IMG/VR virus record: IMGVR_UViG_3300037323_000213
Coordinates: 1-58,317 of that record
Strand: one strand, 5' to 3'
DNA length: 58,317 nucleotides
From: a virus
The notes below the pieces were generated by a model. The model was not told where the DNA came from, searched no databases, and saw only the letters and a program-made list of their open reading frames with translations. This document shows positions 35,696 to 43,628 of this stretch, one piece after another (the stretch's first letter is position 1; the number at the start of each line of letters is the position of its first letter). The translations under genes were made by a program, and so were the position numbers.

Positions 35696-37134
35696 TTCAC
35701 ATCGACACCGTTCGAGAGGCCATTGCCACGGCCCAAGAATTTGACCGCCGAGGCTTGGTGCTGTGCGCAACCCCTGGCACCCCGCTTGCCAGCCTGTGCC
35801 AAAGTGCAGCGCTGTGCGATGCGACCAGCAACAACGAGACCAGCTACGAGCCCGATGCCGCCTACATCGCTCAGCAAAGCGAGGGCTGGAACCCCGAGCA
35901 GTGCAGCAAGCACACCGATGAGTTGGGTGCCATGGTGAGCGTCATTGCCAAAGCAGTCCAAGGCCATTTGAACTTTGCCAGGAGCGTGGTGAGCCCCGTC
36001 GTCCAAGCCCTGGTCAAAGAGGTCGAAGAGGACATCAAGGCGCTGCCCGTTAACTTGCAGTACGTGCTGCAAATCAAGGTGATCGATCCAGCCGAGCCAC
36101 TCTTGGAGCCCGTCTTTGAGGAGATGATCCACGCGTTCAAAGACATCTCCTACATGCCCATTGAGGGCTACTTGTCCTTGGCTGAGAAGAGTGGCTCTGA
36201 GGTGCTAGAGCTCTTGGGCACGGGAGACAAGTGCTGCGATGACGCCATTGCGCTGTGGGGGAGCAAGACAGGAGATGCGTTCTTCCAACACGTGTGGGAC
36301 TGTGTCTTTACAGCGTCCCCCACCAAGGGGCGCTTTAACAGCCTGATTGCCGACAACGCCACGGGCACCGACGCTGCGCTCACCGTGTTCTTGCTGTGCA
36401 AGAAGCTCTACGACACCCCGCCCGAGGGCACCAACCTCGCACTCCCCGCCTACAACGAGATGGTTGGTCGCCTGCGCGACCAAGCTGCCCTGCGCCTGCA
36501 CCACGCCTACGAGGAGTACGCGCGCAACTCCTCCACAGGCTTGCTGATCAGGAGCTACAGTCTGACCGAAGTCCAAGTGAACGGCAACGTGTACCGCAAG
36601 TGGTTGGAGGGTGGTGGCAACACCGCTGTCCTCTTCGGTAGCGTGCTCTCCAGCAGACCAAGCCGCTTTGTGAGCGACCTCGATGAGGGCGCGGGCCAAT
36701 TCCTGTCAACCTGGGAGCAGCACAACTTCCTGCTGTCCACCAGCGAGCGCAACAAGCGCTTTGCGCGCTACAAGGAGATCTTGCACGGCAGGCTCTTGGG
36801 CGTGGTGGGTGCTGATTTGCAAAACTGCTTTGCCCACCTGCGCCCAGGCATGCCAGCAGACACAAACATGCCTGAGTACCTGGTGTTTTTGAAGAACGCT
36901 GACGCCTTTGTGGACTCGGTCAACGAGAGTGACTTCAAGAACCTGTGGAGCTTGTCGCTCAAAGCCGTTTGCCAAAGTGCGTTTTACTACACGGGCGCTG
37001 AGAGCATCTTGGGTGGCATTGAGCGCGCGTGCCAGTGCAACGCGGGTATAGAGGTGCGTGAAGCCGCGCTCTTGTCCTTGGTGGACTACGTCGTGGACTA
37101 CGTGTGCGACCAGATGTGCCTAAGCGGCCTGTGA
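35692..37134 (+). CDS. Putative virion structural protein, 480 aa
   Basis: The start is GTG 35692, overlapping the stop of the 66-aa gene by 4 nt, which supports the unusual start codon. The protein is mainly helical, acidic in the first third and Cys-containing. It lacks recognisable catalytic motifs. It is followed 16 nt downstream by the 241-aa gene and then by the prohead protease unit, so a head or tail component is likely by position. Confidence 0.75.
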   Translation: MIHIDTVREAIATAQEFDRRGLVLCATPGTPLASLCQSAALCDATSNNETSYEPDAAYIAQQSEGWNPEQCSKHTDELGAMVSVIAKAVQGHLNFARSVVSPVVQALVKEVEEDIKALPVNLQYVLQIKVIDPAEPLLEPVFEEMIHAFKDISYMPIEGYLSLAEKSGSEVLELLGTGDKCCDDAIALWGSKTGDAFFQHVWDCVFTASPTKGRFNSLIADNATGTDAALTVFLLCKKLYDTPPEGTNLALPAYNEMVGRLRDQAALRLHHAYEEYARNSSTGLLIRSYSLTEVQVNGNVYRKWLEGGGNTAVLFGSVLSSRPSRFVSDLDEGAGQFLSTWEQHNFLLSTSERNKRFARYKEILHGRLLGVVGADLQNCFAHLRPGMPADTNMPEYLVFLKNADAFVDSVNESDFKNLWSLSLKAVCQSAFYYTGAESILGGIERACQCNAGIEVREAALLSLVDYVVDYVCDQMCLSGL

Positions 37135-37150
37135 GCACAGGGGCCCACTG

Positions 37151-37876
37151 ATGGACACCAAACGACTCATCCGAGACGCCGCTCAAATCAAGGCGTGCTT
37201 AAAAGAGCTCCCAGACAACCGGGTCGTGGCCTTGCAAGAGGTGAAGATCTACGTGCCAGCTCGCTTTGCCGAGCGAAACCTGGCCTACGTGGGGGTGGAC
37301 AAGCACATCTTGGGCATCTACGCGATCACCTGCCAAGACATGTACTACGGGGTGAGCTTGATCAACGCGATGATCTCCATTGATCCCGCGGTGATGAACC
37401 GCATCAAAATCGAGGGCGATGAGTACTTGGAGTTTGTGTTCCCCCCGGGCTCCACCGTCTTTAAGTCCACGAACCTGGTGCGCACCGACACCCTCACCTA
37501 CCGCATCTACGATGAGTTCTTCTCCAGCGGGAAGATCCCGTGGTACGTGGGCTACGAGGAGCTCGGGCACATCTTTGATACCGCCCAGCACCACGCAGGC
37601 GCCAACGTGGGTGCCAACCAAGAGGTAACCCAGCTCATTGCCTCCATGGTGGCCAGAGACCCCACGGACCGCACCAAGTACTACCGCACCAAGATACAGT
37701 CACTGGGCGAGTTGCGAACCGACCCCCCAGCATTTGTCTCACTGAAAAGCGTTGAGTACTCAGCAACCAACACGACCACCAAGCTTGGTGGCTCGTACAT
37801 GTCCGTGGGCATTGTGTCTGCGCTCATCTCGCCTTCGACCCGCACGGAGAACATCGAGTCACTCCTTCGGGCCTGA
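37151..37876 (+). CDS. Putative virion protein, 241 aa
   Basis: ATG 37151 lies 16 nt after the previous stop. The protein is mixed alpha/beta and rich in Tyr and Ile (EVKIYVPARFAERNLAYVGV, HILGIYAITCQDMYYGVSLI), with F-P-P-G-S and W-Y-V-G-Y segments suggestive of a compact beta-rich domain. No known family is recognised. It closes the operon at a strong hairpin. Confidence 0.7.
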   Translation: MDTKRLIRDAAQIKACLKELPDNRVVALQEVKIYVPARFAERNLAYVGVDKHILGIYAITCQDMYYGVSLINAMISIDPAVMNRIKIEGDEYLEFVFPPGSTVFKSTNLVRTDTLTYRIYDEFFSSGKIPWYVGYEELGHIFDTAQHHAGANVGANQEVTQLIASMVARDPTDRTKYYRTKIQSLGELRTDPPAFVSLKSVEYSATNTTTKLGGSYMSVGIVSALISPSTRTENIESLLRA

Positions 37877-37886
37877 TGCCGTTTGC

Positions 37887-37925
37887 CATACACCCCCACT
37901 GGTTTTAAGCCAGTGGGGGTGTATG
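37887..37925 (+). terminator. 16-bp hairpin terminator
   Basis: A perfect 16-bp stem (CATACACCCCCACTGG and complement) with loop TTTTAAG follows the 241-aa gene; CTGCGCC and a pyrimidine-rich tract come next. Confidence 0.85.
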
Positions 37926-37979
37926 CTGCGCCATTCTGTGATGCCCTCTCCTTAACTTTTTTCTTGGAAAAACAAACTT

Positions 37980-38732
37980 ATGAACAACGTCGTCTTCACC
38001 AACACCGCTTTGAAGAACACGGGCAAGCAAGGCGTTCTGCCCAAAGACAGCGATGGGTATTACACAATGCCTGTGGGGGGACTCAATACTTGGAACTCAA
38101 GTGGTTCATGGTATTCCCACGAGGGCGCCAAAGACCTGTTTAAGAGTTCGAGCTCGTTCATGCGCCGCGTAAGCTCGGGGTGCTTAAAGGGCGAGTACGG
38201 CCACCCCAAGATGATGCCAGGCCAGTCGATGGATGACTTTGCCAACCGCGTCATGCAAATCGATGAGAAAAACGTGTGCGCGCACTTTGAGAGCATCTGG
38301 CTGGACTTTGACAAAGTCAAAGACGACCTGGGCCGCCCCGTCGTGGCCATCATGGCCAAGGTGGCGCCGTGTGGCCCCATGGGCCCCGCGCTGGCCAAGT
38401 CCTTTGAGAACCCCAAGGAAGACGTGTGCTTCTCGATCCGCGCGTTCACCGAGGACGTTCGGATCAATGGGGTACAACACCGCAACTTGAAAGAGATTGT
38501 CGTGTGGGACTTTGTGAACGAGCCGGGCATCAATGTGGCGCGCAAGTACAAAGCACCAGCGCTGGAGAGCTACGGTGAGATGTCGTTTACGAAAGCCGAC
38601 ATCGTGGCCTCGATTCCCAAAAGCGTCTCCGGCATGGCGATGGAGTCTGCGCAGGCCCCGGGCCTGCGCTTGCTGCGCGCGCTGGGGTGGGAGTTCGATG
38701 ACAAGGCCGCTCCCAGTTACTTGAAGTGGTAG
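37980..38732 (+). CDS. Prohead (capsid maturation) protease, S80-like
   Basis: The 250-aa protein starts at ATG 37980. It shows the order expected for T4 gp21/phiKZ-type prohead proteases with the herpesvirus-assemblin fold: RVSSGCLKGEYGHPKMMPGQ with the probable catalytic His75, a long strand region (HFESIWLDFDKVKDDLGRPV), and DVCFSIRAFTEDVRINGVQH with the probable catalytic Ser152. These enzymes cleave scaffold and capsid proteins during head maturation and then degrade themselves. It forms a single-gene unit between two strong hairpins. The stop is TAG. Confidence 0.75.
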   Translation: MNNVVFTNTALKNTGKQGVLPKDSDGYYTMPVGGLNTWNSSGSWYSHEGAKDLFKSSSSFMRRVSSGCLKGEYGHPKMMPGQSMDDFANRVMQIDEKNVCAHFESIWLDFDKVKDDLGRPVVAIMAKVAPCGPMGPALAKSFENPKEDVCFSIRAFTEDVRINGVQHRNLKEIVVWDFVNEPGINVARKYKAPALESYGEMSFTKADIVASIPKSVSGMAMESAQAPGLRLLRALGWEFDDKAAPSYLKW

Positions 38733-38734
38733 AC

Positions 38735-38785
38735 GGCATAAGACACGGTGCACGCTCTTTTGAGTCGTGCACCGTGTCTTATGCC
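38735..38785 (+). terminator. 20-bp perfect hairpin after the protease gene
   Basis: The arms GGCATAAGACACGGTGCACG and exact complement enclose an 11-nt loop, starting right after the TAG stop. No T-run follows. Confidence 0.8.
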
Positions 38786-38963
38786 GCTTAGCTGAGGAAC
38801 CCTACTGGACACCACTGTGGGTAAAAATATTGGCACAGCTCATGGCGTGACTGTCAAGAGAGATGACAAGTGTGGTTCTGTCTAGAATACGATTGCAGAT
38901 TTCTTCAGTCACATATGGCTTCATTATGTTAGTCTAGGAATTCTCTTAGGCAACACATTTTAC
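38786..38963 (+). promoter_or_regulatory. Leader with recurrent promoter-like element (copy 2)
   Basis: This ~180-nt gene-free leader contains AATACGATTGCAGATTTC, TTCAGTCACATATGGCTTCA, TTATGTTAGTCTAGGAATTC. The last two blocks match copy 1 at 8510-8555 almost base for base, including TTAGTCTAGGAATT and a downstream GGCAAC/GACAAC. It probably drives the 190-aa gene at 38991. Confidence 0.55.
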
Positions 38964-38984
38964 GCTCTCATCGAGCAGAATGGA
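38964..38984 (+). promoter_or_regulatory. Leader stem-loop joined to ribosome binding site (copy 2)
   Basis: The hairpin GCTC-TCATC-GAGC is followed by AGAATGGA, 6 nt before ATG 38991. Stem conserved, loop changed relative to copy 1. Confidence 0.55.
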
Positions 38985-38990
38985 TTTATT

Positions 38991-39563
38991 ATGAAAGTCT
39001 CTTTTAAGTTGACGCCAGCTCAATTGATTATTGCACAAGCAATTCTGGCCAAAGTGCCAGAGTGGAGCGATGACGGGAATGATTCCTGGGCGGGTAACAT
39101 GATGGGGTACTGTTTCGACCATCCTTGTTACAATGCGAATCAGGCACTTAACCTGATTGGTCAGTATCTCACCTACGAAGGTGAGAGGTGCCCCATGCTC
39201 CAAGATGGTCACATGGCCATCTTGAGGAAGGTGTTTCAAGATGACTTGAGCACCGCCCGAGTGATTCTGTATGATACCTCTGATAAAAGGCTGATCTGGT
39301 CAGAGAGCCTGAGCGACTACATCGAAAAACGCGCAACTCTCCAGGAGGTGGTAGAGTATGTGAAGAAAGAGGCGGTTAGACTTAACCATAAATTTAGTTA
39401 TTTGCTAACTATGGGCCACCTGGCCCGCCATGAAGGTCTGGTGGAGACGATCGGCCTCCTGCTCTCGGAAAAGGATTCGCGTGCAAACGCGTCCTTCGAC
39501 AAGAAAACAATCAACGCTGCAAGAGCGTTGATCCCGCTAGTTACCGAACCAGTGACGGCATAA
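38991..39563 (+). CDS. Hypothetical protein, 190 aa (accessory region)
   Basis: ATG 38991 follows the leader hairpin. The protein is soluble and helical, with a Trp/His-rich part near the start (VPEWSDDGNDSWAGNMMGYC). Codon use is more AT-rich than in the virion genes. No family is recognised. It begins the accessory block of small genes and shares its promoter-like element and leader hairpin with other unknown genes, which suggests joint regulation, probably early in infection. Confidence 0.7.
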   Translation: MKVSFKLTPAQLIIAQAILAKVPEWSDDGNDSWAGNMMGYCFDHPCYNANQALNLIGQYLTYEGERCPMLQDGHMAILRKVFQDDLSTARVILYDTSDKRLIWSESLSDYIEKRATLQEVVEYVKKEAVRLNHKFSYLLTMGHLARHEGLVETIGLLLSEKDSRANASFDKKTINAARALIPLVTEPVTA

Positions 39564-39567
39564 AGCG

Positions 39568-39607
39568 CACCTCCACCCCAACGTCTTAGGATGCTGGGGT
39601 GGAGGTG
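39568..39607 (+). terminator. 13-bp hairpin with T-run
   Basis: The arms CACCTCCACCCCA and complement are followed by TTTCTTTCTTTATTTTTTTT. Confidence 0.88.
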
Positions 39608-39635
39608 TTTCTTTCTTTATTTTTTTTTTCATAAA

Positions 39636-39717
39636 AACGATTCCAAACATTGTTGGGCACACATTACTCAATTGAACAGAGTAGCAAACCCGCTGTTTAT
39701 CAGAGCGCCTTGTGCGC
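39636..39717 (+). promoter_or_regulatory. Recurrent promoter-like element and leader stem-loop (copy 3)
   Basis: AAACGATTCCAAACATTGTT and ACACATTAC...CAGAGTAGCAAACC parallel the region at 41170-41235. The leader hairpin GCGC-CTTGT-GCGC at 39705-39717 is followed by AGAAAGA. Compared with copies 1 and 2 the stem changed from GCTC/GAGC to GCGC/GCGC, a compensatory pair of changes. Confidence 0.55.
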
Positions 39718-39734
39718 AGAAAGACGAATTGTTC

Positions 39735-40376
39735 ATGAGCAATTACCTCGACATGTTGCTGGACGAGTCCGGTGACTTACAGTCAACTCTGAATCAGCTT
39801 ACAGAAGATTTCAATCAAAGGACATCGGTAGCCTTAGAGGAGAGTCATCAGCTGAGAGGACATCACTACTTCGGTGGAGAATTTATCACCTACAGTCGCT
39901 TGGATCTTAAGGACGATCCGACAACAACACATCGCACCTCGGTGTGTTATCGTCACCTCGCCAAACTTCATTTTAACAAGTTTGTTAAAGAGCTGAGCGA
40001 TTTGTACGGCGGGGATGTTAAAAACATCCCCGCGTCGGTTGTCATCAGTGAAGACCTGGTGATCGATGCGTTTGAAGAAGCCTGTGTCAGGCTGGTCACT
40101 GGTGACTTGGCCAGGTGTGTCATGACGCATGAGGCGTTCTTGGAGCTGTACAAGGCAGGTGGTGAGCGAGAGGTGATGTTCATCGATCAGACCTACGTCA
40201 ATCTGGAGGCCTTCTTGTTTAATAGCAGAGAAGATATGTACGATGGGGCTTTGCCTCACCTGATTATGTTTGTGGATGTGGGCAAATGGGTGACTGCAGA
40301 GTCTGGGGATCTCGTGCGTGAGTCCATTGAGAACCGATGCTTTCATAATGACATGGAAGTCGAATCGCCCATTTGA
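39735..40376 (+). CDS. Hypothetical protein, 213 aa, paralogue A
   Basis: ATG 39735 is chosen over an upstream in-frame start because the hairpin and purine-rich site lie directly before it. The protein is clearly related to the next gene: MSNYLDMLLDESGDLQSTLN against MNNYINMLLNRAGDLQSDLS, FITYSRLDLKDDP against FITYNRLDARDDP, YRHLAKLHFNKFV against YRHLAKLKFDACV, and VDVGKWV against VRVGKWV. No outside family is recognised. The tandem arrangement indicates duplication and divergence. Confidence 0.75.
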   Translation: MSNYLDMLLDESGDLQSTLNQLTEDFNQRTSVALEESHQLRGHHYFGGEFITYSRLDLKDDPTTTHRTSVCYRHLAKLHFNKFVKELSDLYGGDVKNIPASVVISEDLVIDAFEEACVRLVTGDLARCVMTHEAFLELYKAGGEREVMFIDQTYVNLEAFLFNSREDMYDGALPHLIMFVDVGKWVTAESGDLVRESIENRCFHNDMEVESPI

Positions 40377-40381
40377 TTACA

Positions 40382-40417
40382 GTTAACCACCCCGGCCTAA
40401 ATGCCGGGGTGGTTAAC
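40382..40417 (+). terminator. 15-bp hairpin between the two paralogues
   Basis: A perfect stem GTTAACCACCCCGGC with loop CTAAAT lies 14 nt before the paralogue B start, without a T-run. It may attenuate rather than stop transcription, since B has no promoter-like element of its own. Confidence 0.7.
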
Positions 40418-40430
40418 AGGTGAAACAAAC

Positions 40431-41081
40431 ATGAACAATTATATCAACATGCTGTTAAACAGAGCCGGTGATTTGCAGTCGGATCTGAGCCAATTCACAA
40501 CCGATTTTCATCAAAGACGTCATGGAATAATGCAGGGAGATGAGAATCCAATTGGAAACCGTCTTTCGGCCGGGACCTTCATCACGTACAACCGTCTGGA
40601 TGCACGTGATGACCCAGCCAAAGCGCAGCGTCTCCTAGCGCTGTATCGGCATTTGGCCAAACTGAAGTTCGATGCCTGCGTTAAGCTCCTGCCCAAGGTG
40701 TACGAGGATGATATCAGCGATATGCTGCCGTCATTTGTCAGTGTGGAGAGTTTAGTAGTCGACACGTTCAGTAACCACTGTTTGAACTTGGCCATCGGGG
40801 AGCTGGCCAAACATGCCATGACCCAAGAAGTGTTCCTAAAGCTGTACGGTGAGGGTGGTGAAGATCAGGTCAATTTCATTGATCAACCTCACGTGGCGAT
40901 GGACTTCTTCGTGTCTGGTAGAAACAGATATTTGTGCAAAGGCGCTCCACCGTACGTAACCGTATTCGTCAGAGTGGGCAAGTGGGTCAACACCCATTCA
41001 ACGTCAGCGGAGTTGTTCTATGACGCGATTGACAGCAGGTGTTTTTACAGCGGCATAGAACTTAACTTACCTCCTGGCTAA
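40431..41081 (+). CDS. Hypothetical protein, 216 aa, paralogue B
   Basis: ATG 40431 follows GGTGAAACAAAC. The protein is homologous to paralogue A along its whole length; the shared N-terminal helix (NYxxMLLxxxGDLQSxLxQ) and the central F-I-T-Y-x-R-L-D block are best conserved, and the C-terminal third diverges. No catalytic motif is visible. The conserved charged and aromatic residues would be the place to look for an interaction surface with a host protein. Confidence 0.75.
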   Translation: MNNYINMLLNRAGDLQSDLSQFTTDFHQRRHGIMQGDENPIGNRLSAGTFITYNRLDARDDPAKAQRLLALYRHLAKLKFDACVKLLPKVYEDDISDMLPSFVSVESLVVDTFSNHCLNLAIGELAKHAMTQEVFLKLYGEGGEDQVNFIDQPHVAMDFFVSGRNRYLCKGAPPYVTVFVRVGKWVNTHSTSAELFYDAIDSRCFYSGIELNLPPG

Positions 41082-41118
41082 TGCACTGGCTTTGACAGAC
41101 AGCAGCGTCAACACATAA

Positions 41119-41153
41119 ATCACAATCTGGTCATCAAAGGGCCAGATTGTGAT
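41119..41153 (+). terminator. 12-bp hairpin with T-rich tail
   Basis: The arms ATCACAATCTGG and complement are followed by TGTGCTTATTTTTATTT. Confidence 0.85.
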
Positions 41154-41164
41154 TGTGCTTATTT

Positions 41165-41256
41165 TTATTTAAAATACGATTCTAATTGTTTTTGCTCATA
41201 TATTACCAACCTGACTGAGTAGCAATACCGTTGCTTAATTTAAGCGCTTCGTGCGC
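41165..41256 (+). promoter_or_regulatory. Recurrent promoter-like element and leader stem-loop (copy 4)
   Basis: AAATACGATTCTAATTG and CATATATTACC...TGAGTAGCAATACCG match copy 3. The leader hairpin GCGC-TTCGT-GCGC at 41244-41256 is followed directly by AGAAGGA, then ATG 41268. Confidence 0.55.
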
Positions 41257-41267
41257 AGAAGGAAAAA

Positions 41268-42044
41268 ATGATCAAAATGACGGTTCTGATTGAAGGCACC
41301 ATCGAGCAAGTGCGCGAGCAGTTGGCTGAAGCACAGATGACCCTGGGCGTGCGCGCACACACCTTCACAGCAGCACAGCAAGGCCTGAGTTACCCAAGTC
41401 AACCTATGCGACTTGGGTACAGCGGACACCCGTCCAACCCAGTATTCACCTCACAGGCTGGCTTTCTCCAAGGCACGGCATATCCAAGCAGGGGCTCAGC
41501 GCACCCGACTCAACCCTGGCAAGAGGCGCCACGTCCAGCCGCGTGGGGCGGGGGCTCAATGCAGACCGTACCACCGAGCTACAGCAACCGCTATGTGCCA
41601 GGGGAAAATACGGCGTGGCAAGATACTTTGCTACCCGAGAGTTCGTACAAAAGGCGCATGGCTGCGCATCGGATCGAACTCAGAGACCGAGCTTTGCAGG
41701 CCTATCAGATGGGCCTTTCAAAGGGCATGCATTGGACTTGGTTTGACAGTGCCTCTGATGAAGAAATCCTACAGCTTAACAGCATGTGGCAAGCTGCGCT
41801 TGACCAAGACAAGAACCCCAAAGGGTTTTCTAAGATCATGCTCAAGTTCATTGAGTCTCACCCGTTCCACGGGTACCCAGAAGAAGGAAGGGAATATCCT
41901 TCTCAGTCTCCCACAAACTCATCGCATTTCTCAATGCGTAACATCCTAACGGGTAACAGTTGGCAAAAAGTTCAACGAAGCCGGTTTGTTAGTTACGGTT
42001 TAGATGCTGATGAGTTGGGTTTGGTGGTGGACACGAATGCATGA
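41268..42044 (+). CDS. Hypothetical protein, 258 aa, with Pro/Ser/Tyr-rich linker
   Basis: ATG 41268 is preceded by AGAAGGA. After a short N-terminal helix, residues ~35-120 are rich in Pro, Ser, Gly, Gln and Tyr and probably disordered (SQPMRLGYSGHPSNP). A helical domain follows at ~125-205 (YKRRMAAHRIELRDRALQAY). The gene end is unusual: the last codons and stop lie inside a 20-bp perfect hairpin. No family is recognised. Confidence 0.7.
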   Translation: MIKMTVLIEGTIEQVREQLAEAQMTLGVRAHTFTAAQQGLSYPSQPMRLGYSGHPSNPVFTSQAGFLQGTAYPSRGSAHPTQPWQEAPRPAAWGGGSMQTVPPSYSNRYVPGENTAWQDTLLPESSYKRRMAAHRIELRDRALQAYQMGLSKGMHWTWFDSASDEEILQLNSMWQAALDQDKNPKGFSKIMLKFIESHPFHGYPEEGREYPSQSPTNSSHFSMRNILTGNSWQKVQRSRFVSYGLDADELGLVVDTNA

Positions 42045-42072
42045 AGGGAATGCTTCATGCATTCGTGTCCAC
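42027..42072 (+). terminator. 20-bp perfect hairpin spanning the stop codon
   Basis: The arms GTGGACACGAATGCATGAAG and exact complement enclose a 6-nt loop. The TGA stop of the 258-aa gene (42042-42044) is inside the 5' arm. No T-run follows. Confidence 0.75.
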
Positions 42073-42081
42073 CTCACGCAC

Positions 42082-42222
42082 ATGCTAACACCCCCCGACT
42101 CCAACAAGCTGATTTGCTTCAGCGTCTCAGACACCCACCTGTTCACCGATGAGTACTTTGAGTCCTTAGAGGACTGCTTGGAAGCAGTCAGGTGCACTCA
42201 ATTTGAGCGAGTCGGTACATAA
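42082..42222 (+). CDS. Small hypothetical protein, 46 aa
   Basis: ATG 42082, just after the hairpin, opens a 46-aa frame (MLTPPDSNKLICFSVSDTHL, then an acidic helix YFESLEDCLEAV). There is no strong ribosome binding site, but the amphipathic composition and lack of other features argue for a small gene. It may be a fragment. Confidence 0.4.
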   Translation: MLTPPDSNKLICFSVSDTHLFTDEYFESLEDCLEAVRCTQFERVGT

Positions 42223-42312
42223 GGTAAGCGTGGTAAAAAGACACGCGCCCCACAGGCCTATGCACCACCTTGGGCTTTGGGTATTTGCACTTTACACAAA
42301 GGAGTTTTTTTC

Positions 42313-42633
42313 ATGAAGCAACCCGCCACCATCGATCTTGACAAGATGACGCTTGAGGAGATTCGAGACCACGTCTTGGAGCTAAACGCCATCATTGGCG
42401 AGTCCAAGTACGGCATCAGCTTGCACCCAAAAGACAACGAGTTCTTAGAAGCGGTCTTTGAGGACAACACCATGCGCGCTGTGGCCAGCTCGGTGAACAA
42501 CGCGCGCCAAGAGATCTTTGAGTTTGCCAACATGCGCTACTGCGCAGGCCTGACAGGCGCCATGCGCTGGCCGTTCTCACAAGAGGCGGCCATTGCCTTT
42601 AACTCAAGCACCGGTCACCACGAGTTCCTTTGA
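42313..42633 (+). CDS. Hypothetical protein, 106 aa
   Basis: ATG 42313 follows AAAGGAGTTTTTTTC, a clear ribosome binding site. The product is an acidic, helical protein (LDKMTLEEIRDHVLELNAII) with a compact C-terminus (RWPFSQEAAIAF). No family is recognised. It directly precedes the endolysin-like gene and may be co-transcribed with it. Confidence 0.7.
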   Translation: MKQPATIDLDKMTLEEIRDHVLELNAIIGESKYGISLHPKDNEFLEAVFEDNTMRAVASSVNNARQEIFEFANMRYCAGLTGAMRWPFSQEAAIAFNSSTGHHEFL

Positions 42634-42669
42634 ACCCCACCACACCAATACACACAAGGAAAAACACGC

Positions 42670-43269
42670 ATGAAAAACATCGCCCTCTGCGCCCTCTTCA
42701 CACTGGTCTTTGCGGTGCTCGCGCTGCAAGCGCGCCCACTGCTCCTGAGCACCAACACGACAGTGGTCACCGCCCTTGCCGATTACCCCGTCATCGAGTC
42801 CAAGATCCTGGCCAAAATGAGCCCCATCTTGAGTGAGAGGCAACAAATCGACAAAACCGCCCGCGTCGTCTCTTGGCTGTACAAGACGATGGGGCTGCCC
42901 CAGGCCAAGCAGGTGATCGCCCTGGCCTTTGCCCATGCAAAGAAAAACAACATCGACCCGTACTTGGTTGTTGGACTGATTGCAGCAGAAAGCAGCTTTA
43001 GGCAAAACATCGTAAGCCACATGGGCGCTGAGGGCTACATGCAAGTGATGGCGCTTTACCACGCAGACAAACTAGACGGGCGCGATGTGCTCGACGCTGC
43101 TGTCAACATCCAAACGGGCGTGCAGGTGCTGGCAGACTGCTTGAAGAAGCACACCTTGAACAAACCCGCCTTGGGGTGCTACAACGGCGCTCGGCGCGCC
43201 AAGGACGTGCAGACGTACTACGACAAGGTCACCAAGAAGCAAGCGCGCATCAAGCGCTTGGTTGGATGA
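42670..43269 (+). CDS. Lytic transglycosylase (SLT-type) with N-terminal membrane signal; endolysin candidate
   Basis: The 199-aa protein has a hydrophobic N-terminus (residues 4-25, IALCALFTLVFAVLALQARP) acting as a signal peptide or signal-anchor, then a C-terminal SLT domain. Catalytic Glu107 lies in IAAESSFRQN, followed by MGAEGYMQVM and the CYNGARRA segment typical of Slt-type lysozymes. It should cleave the glycan strands of peptidoglycan outside the inner membrane. A secreted or signal-anchored form fits a holin-assisted or pinholin lysis route. It is distinct from the SLT domain in the tape-measure protein, so the phage has separate entry and exit enzymes. Confidence 0.8.
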   Translation: MKNIALCALFTLVFAVLALQARPLLLSTNTTVVTALADYPVIESKILAKMSPILSERQQIDKTARVVSWLYKTMGLPQAKQVIALAFAHAKKNNIDPYLVVGLIAAESSFRQNIVSHMGAEGYMQVMALYHADKLDGRDVLDAAVNIQTGVQVLADCLKKHTLNKPALGCYNGARRAKDVQTYYDKVTKKQARIKRLVG

Positions 43270-43313
43270 GCAGCACCGCTCAAAGGCATTCACACACGAA
43301 GGAGAATTCTACC

Positions 43314-43577
43314 GTGGCCACCCCTATTTCTGCATTGAATTATGCGCACCTTTTCATCAGCCACAGCGCTGCTGTGTTTGCGCATCAGCTCCAAGCCACT
43401 TGGTTTCTCATCACTTGCTGGATCAAACGGAACTGGTTTGTCCTTACTCGAAAGGGCAGCGGTGGCGTGAGGAACTACCTTGACTTTATGGTTGAGTTAA
43501 AGGCAACTTCTACCAGCGAGGATCGATCTCGCCTTGGGCCACCACTCGCACGCGTTTCTCAGCGTACAAGATTTTGA
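43314..43577 (+). CDS. Small protein, 87 aa, possibly frameshifted
   Basis: GTG 43314 is preceded by AAGGAGAATTCTACC, a strong ribosome binding site. The product (ATPISALNYAHLFISHSAAV...LITCWIKRNWFVLTRKG) has a weakly hydrophobic middle. Its last ~20 residues (RSRLGPPLARVSQRTRF) look unnatural, while another frame over the same DNA gives LALGHHSHAFLSVQDFEEAN and continues to a stop 6 nt before the next gene. A single frameshift near 43520-43530 would join the two. It may be a broken gene or a sequencing error. Confidence 0.5.
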   Translation: MATPISALNYAHLFISHSAAVFAHQLQATWFLITCWIKRNWFVLTRKGSGGVRNYLDFMVELKATSTSEDRSRLGPPLARVSQRTRF

Positions 43578-43628
43578 GGAAGCCAATCACTTCTTGGGCA
43601 ACTTTCTAGACACCGGAGCAAACTAAGC

